Part shown: positions 17,318 through 24,500 of the stretch, piece after piece
Position numbering within the stretch: the first letter of the stretch is position 1
How the letters are laid out: each line of letters begins with the position of its first letter
NCBI GenBank assembly: GCA_002430545.1
Contig: DJCM01000024.1
Coordinates: forward strand, 1 to 59,532
Length of the DNA: 59,532 nt
Source of the DNA: Flavobacteriaceae bacterium UBA5950
GTDB taxonomy: Bacteria > Bacteroidota > Bacteroidia > Flavobacteriales > Flavobacteriaceae
Direction: 5' to 3'
Notes under the pieces: model-generated
The model's input: the letters and a program-made list of their open reading frames with translations, nothing else
Told to the model about the DNA's origin: nothing
The model's database searches: none
Program-made: the position numbers and the translations under genes

Positions 17318-18052
17318 ATGCGAAAATCAATCACCTTATTGTTGTTGTTCACTGCTGTTTTTGCAGCGGCACAACAAGACTATCGCACTTGGTTGCGTGG
17401 CAAGGTTTTGTATCAAGATAGCAGTGTTGTTGCTGCCAATATACTAAACACCAACTCTGAAAATGCAACAATAACAGATGACATTGGTGAATTTGAAATT
17501 GAGGTAAAGCTCGGTGATGAGCTCATTATATCATCTGTTCAATATGAAATTCGTGCAATCATCATCACCAAGGACATCCTACAACGCAATCGTTTGGTGG
17601 TGGATGTAAATGAAAAAATCACAGTCCTAGACGAAGTGGTAGTCAGTCCAAGACGACCAGAGAAGTTTTTGGATTTACAAGAAGAAGAGTTTAAAAAATT
17701 TGACTACACTTCTGATAAATCTACACGAGTTGAGAACGAAATTTTGCGAAAAAACCAACTATATAAAGGGGTTGATTTTGTCAATATCTTTAAGCTGATG
17801 TACAAGTCCCTTCGCAAAAAGAAAGCTTATGAAGGTGATGAGTTTACCTATGCACCAAGTGATGTGATTCGTCAAATCTATCCCGATGCATTTTTTACCA
17901 CCCAACTCAATATACCACCAGACAAAATTGGCTTGTTTTTGGAGTATATCGATGGCCGATTACAGACAAAAGATCTGCTGAAAAAAGAAAACGAATTTCA
18001 ACTGATGGACTTTTTAATCAAGCATAGTGAAAAGTTTGCAAAGACGCAATAG
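17318..18052 (+). CDS. Secreted carboxypeptidase-regulatory-like domain protein
   Basis: Exported protein of 244 aa with a signal peptide ending at AAAQQ. The mature N-terminus is a small beta domain of the CarboxypepD_reg-like type: LRGKVLYQDSSVVAANILNTNS, then ATITDDIGEFEIEVKLGDELIIS, and a LDEVVVSP strand like the plug-linker of SusC proteins. The remainder (about residues 110-244) is charged and helical and is not recognised. It overlaps the next gene by 26 bases, and the two share the same architecture. Role unknown. Confidence 0.8.
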   Translation: MRKSITLLLLFTAVFAAAQQDYRTWLRGKVLYQDSSVVAANILNTNSENATITDDIGEFEIEVKLGDELIISSVQYEIRAIIITKDILQRNRLVVDVNEKITVLDEVVVSPRRPEKFLDLQEEEFKKFDYTSDKSTRVENEILRKNQLYKGVDFVNIFKLMYKSLRKKKAYEGDEFTYAPSDVIRQIYPDAFFTTQLNIPPDKIGLFLEYIDGRLQTKDLLKKENEFQLMDFLIKHSEKFAKTQ

Positions 18053-18818
18053 GTGTTTTTTCTTCTTACTGTTGTTTATGGGTTTTAGCGCATACACACA
18101 AAACATACAAGACTTTTCAGGAAAGGTGGTTTCAGACTCTCTCGATATCTCAGGAATCCATGTGGTGAACAAAAACAGTGGGGCAACCACCATCACCAAT
18201 CAAAAAGGGAAATTTTCAATTGGTGCAAAACCAGCTGACACCCTATTGTTTTCTGCTGTTCATATCAATCTACAGGCCTTGGTGTTGGACTCATTGGTGA
18301 TGGCTAAACCTGAAATTAATGTGTATATCGAGCATGCTGTCAATGAGTTGGAAGAGGTTGTTGTCAAACCTCACAACCTAACAGGAGACCTCGCTGATGA
18401 TATCAGCGCTGCACCACCACCTCCAATCAATTTTAAAGATGTTGGGATTCCAGGTTTTGAAGGCGAAAGGCGTGAAAAAATAAGATACAATAGTACAAAA
18501 AGTTTGATTTTAAGTACCTTGCTATTGCCCGTCATGCCATTGGACGTCGAAGGGATGTACAAGCAAATCAGTGGGTATAACAGACGCCTAAAGGAAAGCC
18601 GGAAACTCAGCAAACAACTGCAAAAAGTGAACAGTATGATTGATTTTTATGGCACACAATTTTTACAGGACCAATATTCATTGTCGGCAGATGAAATCTA
18701 TGCCTTTGTATTGGCTTGTGTTGAAAACACCCCATCGATGGAAAGTGATTTTCTTCGTGGCAATCACCCTCTTGTTTTGGCGGCAATGAATGATTATTCA
18801 AACTCTCGAACACCCTGA
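18027..18818 (+). CDS. Secreted carboxypeptidase-regulatory-like domain protein (paralogue)
   Basis: 263 aa, signal peptide MKSLQRRNRCFFFLLLFMGF followed by SAYTQN. Same plan as the gene before it: FSGKVVSDSLDISGIHVVNKNSGATTITNQKGKFSIGAKPADTLLFS (in pieces), LEEVVVKPHNLTGDL, then an unrecognised helical C-terminus. Its C-terminal half contains a proline run (AAPPPPINF) absent from the first copy. The copies are diverged, so the duplication is old. Translationally coupled at both ends. Confidence 0.8.
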   Translation: MKSLQRRNRCFFFLLLFMGFSAYTQNIQDFSGKVVSDSLDISGIHVVNKNSGATTITNQKGKFSIGAKPADTLLFSAVHINLQALVLDSLVMAKPEINVYIEHAVNELEEVVVKPHNLTGDLADDISAAPPPPINFKDVGIPGFEGERREKIRYNSTKSLILSTLLLPVMPLDVEGMYKQISGYNRRLKESRKLSKQLQKVNSMIDFYGTQFLQDQYSLSADEIYAFVLACVENTPSMESDFLRGNHPLVLAAMNDYSNSRTP

Positions 18819-19321
18819 TGATGAATCGTGTCGTAGCATATTCGTTATTTGTGTGGGTGCTGTTTGTACAGGCCACGATCCACCCTTATTATGTCAGCAC
18901 TATGGAGATTGACTATCGCCCTGATCGATCGGCGCTACAGATTACGATTCGTGTGTTTACAGACGATTGGCAGTTGATGGTCAACACAGACTATGACCAA
19001 GACCTTCGTTTGGACCCTGACAGTGATGCAGTACAAACTGTGATTCATTCGAGTGATTACCTCCAAAAGGAGATTGAATTGAAACTGAATGATACTGAGG
19101 TGAAGCCAGTCTTTTTGGGTAGGGAGTACCAAGACGATCAGATTGTTTTCTATTTGGAGGTTAAGGATGTGGGAGAGGTGAAAACCCTAGCTGTTTCAAA
19201 CAGCATTTTATTTGAGGTGTTGGAAGGTCAACAAAATATTGTGCGTATCAAAACCCCAACAAAACGAAAAAGCTATCTGCATACTCAAGGAAAAGTGGGA
19301 GATGTGTTTTTCGGGGTGTGA
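18818..19321 (+). CDS. DUF6702 family exported protein
   Basis: 167 aa with an N-terminal hydrophobic signal ending near VQATIHP. The HPYYVSTMEIDYRPDRSALQITIRVFTDDWQ region is typical of the DUF6702 family of Bacteroidota. The ATG overlaps the stop of the upstream gene by one base (18818); another ATG lies at 18821. In flavobacteria such genes often sit beside an M1 peptidase, as here. No function is known. Its stop codon touches the palindromic element that begins at 19321. Confidence 0.8.
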   Translation: MMNRVVAYSLFVWVLFVQATIHPYYVSTMEIDYRPDRSALQITIRVFTDDWQLMVNTDYDQDLRLDPDSDAVQTVIHSSDYLQKEIELKLNDTEVKPVFLGREYQDDQIVFYLEVKDVGEVKTLAVSNSILFEVLEGQQNIVRIKTPTKRKSYLHTQGKVGDVFFGV

Positions 19322-19451
19322 TTTAACGTTCTCGGCTATGAACAGTTGCGTGGGTTAGCACGGACTATTGCACGTACAAAAAAAGCTGAAAATTCAGCAG
19401 TAATTTTCAGGATAAGCCTGTAAAAGCAATTGTTTATAGCCATTGTTGGGT
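19321..19451. repeat. attC-like 131-bp imperfect palindrome
   Basis: Arms GGCTATGAACAGTTGC (19334-19349) and GCAATTGTTTATAGCC (19426-19441) are inverted copies, 14 of 16 positions. They are flanked by ATTTAAC (19321-19327, form RYYYAAC) and GTTGGGT (19445-19451, form GTTRRRY), the heptamer forms that bound integron attC sites. Inside lies GCTGAA-AA-TTCAGC (19385-19398). The element fills almost exactly the space between two convergent stop codons. It could be a cassette recombination site, a dispersed palindromic repeat, or a structured bidirectional terminator; copy number in the genome would decide. Confidence 0.5.
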
Positions 19452-19455
19452 GTAG

Positions 19456-19683
19456 TTATTCTTCTTTACTTTCTATTATTATATTTCTTGATATTTCCGC
19501 AATCATTTCCATCTCATTTCTTAGCATCTCCAACATTGTTTTTTATTCGTTGAATAATTCAACTATTTCAGATTCGGATGAACTTGTGGAAACCAATTGG
19601 TCAAGTGCTTCCAAAAAATCTCTGTTTTTTATGGATAGAATTTTATAGATTAGTCCACTCCTTATTTTATTCGTTGATGACAT
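19456..19683 (-). pseudogene. Decayed small antitoxin-like ORF
   Basis: Reading the minus strand from an ATG at 19683 gives 46 codons, a TAA at 19545-19543, then 28 more codons in the same frame to a TAA at 19458-19456. The first part (KNRDFLEALDQLV, SESEIVELFNE) and the part after the stop (KTMLEMLRNEMEMIAEIS) resemble small antitoxins of Bacteroidota RelE/ParE-type modules, in which a glutamine often precedes this helix. No toxin gene is adjacent. The similarity is by eye and weak. The stretch is visibly more AT-rich than its neighbours. Confidence 0.35.
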
Positions 19684-19749
19684 TCAATTAGACTTTAATG
19701 TTCTCAAATTTACAAAATCAATCACATAAGTTTTCAAAATCGTAATTTT

Positions 19750-19769
19750 CGCACTAGCCAACAAGTGCG
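19750..19769. repeat. Short perfect hairpin near the right edge of the cassette-like region
   Basis: CGCACT (19750-19755) and AGTGCG (19764-19769) pair perfectly around the 8-base loop AGCCAACA. The minus strand of the loop contains GTTGGCT, one base from the GTTGGGT end of the 131-bp element. The rest of the gap 19322-19844 shows no other gene or clear promoter. Confidence 0.35.
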
Positions 19770-19844
19770 CAGAGGCGATGGATACAACTCCTAATCCATT
19801 CCTTTTCATTACATTTACAACGCTTTTTTTTAAAATTGTTTTAT

Positions 19845-22133
19845 ATGAAACGTTTATTCACCCAGATACTATCTTTTATCTTACTGCTTCCCACTTTGGC
19901 ATTGGCACAAGAGCAAAACTTAGAAGGCCCTAAGCAAGGGCACACCAATCAAAACAAATTCCGTCAACTCTACAACGAGTTCTCAACACCCAACGATTAT
20001 CGAACTGCTAGTGGTGCCCCTGGCGCTGCTTACTACCAGCAACGTGCTGACTATGTTATGGATATCAAAATCGATGATGAAACCCAACGCTTATATGGTG
20101 AAGAAACCATCACTTATACCAACAATTCTCCAGATGTGTTGGCATATTTATGGGTTCAGCTCGATCAAAACATTCGTAAAAAAGACTCCCCCTCACTTCT
20201 CAAAAACAGTCAATCCATGGATCAGGTGTCACAATTGTCAACCTTTGCGAACAATCACCTCGGCGACCCTTTTGATGGGGGATTCAATATTGAGCATGTG
20301 TTAGATGCACAGGGCAAACCCCTACCATATATCATCAATCAAACAATGATGCGTATCGATCTCCCAACCCTATTGCAGTCTGGTGGGCAAGTGTCTTTCT
20401 CAATCAAATGGTGGTATAACATCAACAACCACGTGGTCAACAGAGCGCGTTCGGGCTATGAGTATTTCCCTAAAGATGACAATCGTGCTTATGTCATTGC
20501 ACAGTTTTTTCCTCGTATGTGTATGTATGATGACGTTGAAGGTTGGCAAAACTATCAGTTTTGGGGCAATGGCGAGTTTGCACTGCCCTTTGGAGATTAT
20601 GAAGTGAATTTGACAGTACCTGCCAACTTTATCGTAGATGCTACTGGCGAATTGACCAATCGCAAAGAGGTGTTTACAAAAGAAATGATGAGTCGTTACA
20701 AAAAAGCAAAACAGACCTTTGATAAGCCTGTGATGATTGTCACGCAAGAGGAGGCTGAGGCAAACGAAAAAACCACAACGACCAACACCAAAACATGGAA
20801 GTTTTCGGCAAAAAATGTTCGTGATTATGGCTTTACAGCATCCAAAAAATACATTTGGGACATGATGGCTGTCAAGGTTGGCGATCGTGATGTCATGGCT
20901 GTTTCACTCTATCCCAAAGAAGGGAATCCACTTTGGGAGGAATGGTCAACTCGCGCAGTTGCACAAACCTTAGAAACAGTTTCAAGATATACCTTTGATT
21001 ACCCTTATCACAAGGCAATTTCGGTGCATGCCAAAAACCAAGGGATGGAGTACCCGATGATTTGTTGGAATTATGGCCGACCTGAAGAAGATGGCACCTA
21101 TAGCGATCGCGTCAAATTTGGGATGATCTCTGTCATTATCCATGAGATTGGACACAACTACTTCCCGATGATTGTCAACTCCGATGAACGCCAATGGGGT
21201 TGGATGGATGAGGGTCTAACGACATTTATACAATACCTCACCGAACAAGAATTTGGACAGCGCTATCCAGAGGCGATTCCTGGCCTAGACAAGTACCCAT
21301 CACGTAGGGGTGAGGCCAAAAAAATTGTGCCTTATATGTCAGATGATCAGGACTTTTTAGCACCCATTATGTCCAACCCAGAAAATGTATTTCAATTGGG
21401 TCCGAATGCCTATGGAAAACCAGCGACAGCACTCAATATCCTCAGAGAGACCATTATGGGACCTGAACTGTTTGACCATGCGTTTAAGACCTATTCACAG
21501 CGATGGATGTTTAAGCATCCAACACCAGAAGATTTTTTCCGCACCATGGAAGACGCCTCTGCAGTTGATTTGGATTGGTTTTGGAGGGGATGGTTCTACA
21601 CCACTGATTTTGTCGATATCGGAGTGGAAAGCGTAAATACTGTCCAAGTGACAAGCCAGCCTCCAGCAGCATATATCGAGAGACTTAAAAGCTTTGGATA
21701 CTCTATTGAAGACCTCCCACCACTGGTGTTTCGTGTAAACGAGGATGACGAAGACTACGACGAAAACGCTGAACCTTTTGCTGGGCTAGATGCAGAGGAG
21801 TACCTCGCTGAAAACGGACTTACAGTTGCCCAAGAAAATTTGGAAAAAACAAATTATCTGTACGAGGTTACTTTTAATAAACCTGGTGGGTTGGTGATGC
21901 CAATTTTGGTGGAATACACCTATGCAGATGGTTCTACATTGACAGAGAGATATCCTGTCCAGATTTGGCGAAAAAATGACGATAGCTACTCACGTTTGCT
22001 TGCTTCAGAAAAAGAGATCGTTGGTGTTCAGGTTGATCCCAATGTAGAAACAGCTGACGTGAATACAACCAACAACTCTTGGCCTCGAACGAAAGTTCAG
22101 ACAGACTTTGATCGTTTTAAAGAAACCAACTAG
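19845..22133 (+). CDS. M1 family metallopeptidase, exported
   Basis: Zinc aminopeptidase-like protein of 762 aa with a signal peptide ending near LALAQ. The zinc site is HEIGHNYF (about residues 432-439) with the third ligand Glu in WGWMDEGLTTF. The N-terminal beta domain contains DYVMDIKIDDETQRLYGEETITYTN (pieces). The GAMEN-type exopeptidase motif is not obvious (NQGMEYPM is the nearest). An in-frame TTG at 19836 adds three residues; I prefer the ATG at 19845. A strong terminator follows 7 bases after the stop. Confidence 0.93.
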   Translation: MKRLFTQILSFILLLPTLALAQEQNLEGPKQGHTNQNKFRQLYNEFSTPNDYRTASGAPGAAYYQQRADYVMDIKIDDETQRLYGEETITYTNNSPDVLAYLWVQLDQNIRKKDSPSLLKNSQSMDQVSQLSTFANNHLGDPFDGGFNIEHVLDAQGKPLPYIINQTMMRIDLPTLLQSGGQVSFSIKWWYNINNHVVNRARSGYEYFPKDDNRAYVIAQFFPRMCMYDDVEGWQNYQFWGNGEFALPFGDYEVNLTVPANFIVDATGELTNRKEVFTKEMMSRYKKAKQTFDKPVMIVTQEEAEANEKTTTTNTKTWKFSAKNVRDYGFTASKKYIWDMMAVKVGDRDVMAVSLYPKEGNPLWEEWSTRAVAQTLETVSRYTFDYPYHKAISVHAKNQGMEYPMICWNYGRPEEDGTYSDRVKFGMISVIIHEIGHNYFPMIVNSDERQWGWMDEGLTTFIQYLTEQEFGQRYPEAIPGLDKYPSRRGEAKKIVPYMSDDQDFLAPIMSNPENVFQLGPNAYGKPATALNILRETIMGPELFDHAFKTYSQRWMFKHPTPEDFFRTMEDASAVDLDWFWRGWFYTTDFVDIGVESVNTVQVTSQPPAAYIERLKSFGYSIEDLPPLVFRVNEDDEDYDENAEPFAGLDAEEYLAENGLTVAQENLEKTNYLYEVTFNKPGGLVMPILVEYTYADGSTLTERYPVQIWRKNDDSYSRLLASEKEIVGVQVDPNVETADVNTTNNSWPRTKVQTDFDRFKETN

Positions 22134-22140
22134 CAATATA

Positions 22141-22178
22141 CTGTCCGTTGGATATTCATTCCGACGGACAGTTTTTTC
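22141..22178 (+). terminator. Rho-independent terminator after the M1 peptidase
   Basis: An 11-bp stem CTGTCCGTTGG / CCGACGGACAG (22141-22151 and 22161-22171, one G-T pair) with a 9-base loop, followed by six Ts. This is the clearest intrinsic terminator in the window and ends the unit before tatA. Confidence 0.9.
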
Positions 22179-22216
22179 TTTTTGAGTGAATCATCATAAC
22201 TACCTATCTTTACCCC

Positions 22217-22480
22217 ATGATTTATTTTATCAGCGGAGCCGAGCTCGTCTTCGTTTTCTTTGTGGTTCTTCTTGTATTTGGTGCCGATAAGGTGCCAGAC
22301 ATCGCTCGAACTCTAGGGAAGGGGATGCGACAAGTACGCAATGCTACGCATGACATTAAGAGTGAGATTGAAAAATCTGCTGAAAAACAAGGGCTAGACA
22401 CCAAACAAATCAAACAGGATTTAAAAGAGGTCAAAGACGAGGTGGAAGATATTGCAGGCTCTGTAAAACGAAACAACTAG
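22217..22480 (+). CDS. tatA: Sec-independent protein translocase subunit TatA/TatE
   Basis: 87-aa component of the twin-arginine translocase for folded proteins. One N-terminal membrane helix (residues about 8-22) followed by the FGADKVPDIARTLGKGMRQVR hinge and amphipathic helix, then a charged tail; the F-G after the helix is diagnostic. A TATCTTTA at 22205-22212 is one base off the -7 consensus. Its TAG interlocks with the stop of the convergent O-methyltransferase (CTAG, 22477-22480). Confidence 0.92.
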   Translation: MIYFISGAELVFVFFVVLLVFGADKVPDIARTLGKGMRQVRNATHDIKSEIEKSAEKQGLDTKQIKQDLKEVKDEVEDIAGSVKRNN

Positions 22481-23112
22481 CGTTTTCGAGTGATCATTAA
22501 ACCATCTCTAACAGCAAGAATAATCGTTTCAACCCTTGCATCTGAATTGATTTTTTGATTATATGCTTGCAAAGCAGTGGTTGCTTCATCAGTTGCTGAT
22601 AATAAGACCTTGCCAGACCACAATACATTGTCAGATAAAAGTATGCCACCTGTTGTCAGTTTATCAATTATCAAATCGAAATAAAGAGGATAGTTTTCCT
22701 TATCGGCATCCAAAAACACCATATCATAAGGCCCTGACAGGGTTTTGAGAATATCTTTGGCATCGCCTAGGTGTTGAACAATTTGATTGCTGTATGGAGA
22801 TTGATCAAAATATCGTCGTTGCATATCAACCAACTCTTCATTGTGATCAATGGTATCAATCGATCCTCCCTTTGCCAGTCCTTCAGCCAAACACAGGGTT
22901 GCATAGCCAGTGTATGTACCAACCTCTAGAATTTTCTTTGGCATCATCATCTTAGATAGTAAAGACAATAGTCGTCCTTGATACGACCCACTGAGCATTC
23001 TGGGTAGCAGCACTTTTTGATGTGTTTCTCTGTCCAATGCCTTGAGCAAGTCAGATTCTTTCATGCTGTGCTTGTCGATGTATTGCTGGAGTTCCTCAGA
23101 TATAAAATCCAT
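22477..23112 (-). CDS. O-methyltransferase (class I, COMT-like)
   Basis: SAM-dependent O-methyltransferase of 211 aa. Family motifs: ILEVGTYTGYATLCLAEGL (about residues 60-78), DTIDHNEELVDMQRRYF, and YDMVFLDADKENYPLYFDLI with the metal-binding Asp, followed by GGILLSDNVLWSGKV. Substrate not predictable. Its start overlaps the stop of the flavin reductase gene by one base, so the two form an operon. Confidence 0.9.
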   Translation of the reverse strand: MDFISEELQQYIDKHSMKESDLLKALDRETHQKVLLPRMLSGSYQGRLLSLLSKMMMPKKILEVGTYTGYATLCLAEGLAKGGSIDTIDHNEELVDMQRRYFDQSPYSNQIVQHLGDAKDILKTLSGPYDMVFLDADKENYPLYFDLIIDKLTTGGILLSDNVLWSGKVLLSATDEATTALQAYNQKINSDARVETIILAVRDGLMITRKR

Positions 23113-23729
23113 TAGCGTGTTGGTTTTGCATAAGGGAAACGTTCAATGAGTTCTGGTTTTGCATAGCCATCCAGACCATTAATCGTTACAGAACCAGCTT
23201 GTTGTAGGTTTAGCCAGCCATCGCTTTCCATGATGCCATCTTCAACATGAATCGCTAGAATCTCACTGACCAAGAGTAGGGTGTTGTTTTCTTTGATTGG
23301 GTATTCGTTGAGGAATCGACAAGCCAATCGCACTTTGGCATTTTTGACAAAAGGAGCTTGAAAGTCATCCAAGTATTCAGCTTCGAAGTCTGTTTTGCTA
23401 AACTCCGAAACATCCTCAGGATATTTGGCAGAGGTGTGATGCGCATCAGCCACAGTGCTGTGATGAATGTGATTGACTGTAAAAAAAGAAGATGATTTGA
23501 TGTTACGATAGCTATCTCTAGGAACAGTCGTTGGGCGTAACACAAACCCAATAAGTGGTGGATTGCTGCCCAAATGAGTGATGCTGCTAAATACAGCTAG
23601 ATTGGTTTTGCCATCGGCAGATTGAGTGCCGATTAGATTTGCAGATTTATAACCAGTGCAACTGTTGATGAGGTTTAGACGGAAGATTTTATCCATCTGG
23701 TCAATGTCTGCCATAGAGTAGTGTAGCAT
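23112..23729 (-). CDS. Flavin reductase family protein
   Basis: FMN-binding split-barrel protein of 205 aa (flavin-reductase-like domain), expected to bind FMN and use NAD(P)H or serve as a flavin oxidoreductase. Visible: SANLIGTQSADGKTNLAVFSSITHLGSNPPLIGFVLRP (pieces, about residues 29-68), TVPRDSYRNIKSSSFFTVNHI and ANGLDGYAKPEL-like C-terminus. First gene of a two-gene unit with the O-methyltransferase. The physiological partner is unknown. Confidence 0.87.
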   Translation of the reverse strand: MLHYSMADIDQMDKIFRLNLINSCTGYKSANLIGTQSADGKTNLAVFSSITHLGSNPPLIGFVLRPTTVPRDSYRNIKSSSFFTVNHIHHSTVADAHHTSAKYPEDVSEFSKTDFEAEYLDDFQAPFVKNAKVRLACRFLNEYPIKENNTLLLVSEILAIHVEDGIMESDGWLNLQQAGSVTINGLDGYAKPELIERFPYAKPTR

Positions 23730-23739
23730 TTCTTTTTTA

Positions 23740-23747
23740 CAAACATA
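23740..23747 (-). promoter_or_regulatory. -7 promoter element of the flavin reductase operon
   Basis: The minus strand reads TATGTTTG, an exact TAnnTTTG match, 10 bases before the ATG at 23729. It is back to back with the tRNA promoter motif. Confidence 0.4.
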
Positions 23748-23768
23748 AACAATCTGCCGATTTTATCT

Positions 23769-23776
23769 TATTTTTG
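23769..23776 (+). promoter_or_regulatory. -7 promoter element of tRNA-Val
   Basis: TATTTTTG matches TAnnTTTG and ends 9 bases before the mature 5' end of the tRNA, the distance expected for a short 5' leader. Confidence 0.45.
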
Positions 23777-23785
23777 GCGACCCTT

Positions 23786-23860
23786 GGGTCATTAACTCAG
23801 TTGGTTCAGAGTGTCGCCTTGACAGGGCGGAAGTCACTGGTTCGAATCCAGTATGACCCA
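23786..23860 (+). tRNA. tRNA-Val(GAC)
   Basis: A 75-base cloverleaf: acceptor GGGTCAT pairs with ATGACCC; D stem ACTC/GAGT; anticodon stem TCGCC/GGCGG (one G-T pair) with loop TTGACAG, anticodon GAC; T arm ACTGG TTCGAAT CCAGT. The discriminator base is A and the CCA tail is not encoded. The loop reads GAC, not GTC, so this is valine rather than aspartate. yjbQ starts 8 bases after it and may share the transcript. Confidence 0.95.
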
Positions 23861-23868
23861 CAACTAAG

Positions 23869-24279
23869 ATGACTTATCAAATTGAAATCACCTTAAAACC
23901 TTTTGCAAGAGGTTTTCACCTCATCACTGATGAGATTGTCTCCAAGCTTCCTGATTTCACAGGAATTGTACATGTCTTTATCCAACACACTTCGGCGAGT
24001 CTAACGATCAATGAGAATGCTGACCCCAGTGTTCGTGTTGATTTTGAAACTCATTTTAACAAACTGGTTTCTGAATCCGACGATCACTATACCCATACCT
24101 TGGAGGGAAAAGACGATATGACCTCTCATATCAAGAGTAGTATTTTGGGTTCATCAGTATCATTTCCAATCAAAAACGGAATCCCCCAGCTCGGAACATG
24201 GCAGGGTGTTTATTTGTGCGAGCATCGAAATCGTGAGAGTGGGCGCAAGATTTTTGTGACTTGTATTGGTGGAAGCTGA
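23869..24279 (+). CDS. YjbQ family protein (UPF0047)
   Basis: 136-aa cytoplasmic protein of the YjbQ/UPF0047 family, which has secondary thiamine-phosphate synthase activity in vitro; its real role is unclear. Family signatures: FIQHTSASLTINENADPSVRVDFE (pieces, about residues 38-61), HIKSSILGSSVSFPI and the C-terminal GTWQGVYLCEHRNRESGRKIFVTCIG. It sits directly downstream of the tRNA-Val gene without a promoter of its own. Confidence 0.93.
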   Translation: MTYQIEITLKPFARGFHLITDEIVSKLPDFTGIVHVFIQHTSASLTINENADPSVRVDFETHFNKLVSESDDHYTHTLEGKDDMTSHIKSSILGSSVSFPIKNGIPQLGTWQGVYLCEHRNRESGRKIFVTCIGGS

Positions 24280-24302
24280 TCCACTCGAAGTACTTCAGGC
24301 TG

Positions 24303-24500
24303 CTATTTTCTGAAAAAATAAAAAAACAAGCTCAACACGATACTGACCACAATAGAGGTGCCAAGTGGAAAGTAGAATGTCCAGTTTTCGCCACCGAACC
24401 GAAAGTCAAGAGGGTTTTTATAGCCAGATTTTTCACCCAATATTATCACCCCTCCGACGAGTACAAGCACAAGTCCAAGAAATAAAAGGGTGCGTCCCAT
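24303..24500 (-). CDS. DUF2905 family small membrane protein
   Basis: 65-aa protein with two hydrophobic helices (about residues 4-21 and 46-62) separated by NPLDFRFGGENWTFYFPLGTS, the DUF2905 core pattern. Probably an inner-membrane protein of unknown function. Its start overlaps the murF stop by one base, so it is the last gene of the gldJ-murF unit. Confidence 0.85.
   Translation of the reverse strand: MGRTLLFLGLVLVLVGGVIILGEKSGYKNPLDFRFGGENWTFYFPLGTSIVVSIVLSLFFYFFRK

Noticed and set aside
19430..19648. 72-codon hydrophobic plus-strand ORF in the 19.4-kb gap
   Set aside because: Starts inside the palindrome with a weak start codon and lies antisense to the more plausible decayed ORF; its hydrophobicity comes from AT-rich sequence.
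23786..23860. tRNA-Asp
   Set aside because: The seven-base anticodon loop TTGACAG places GAC, not GTC, at positions 34-36, which decodes valine.
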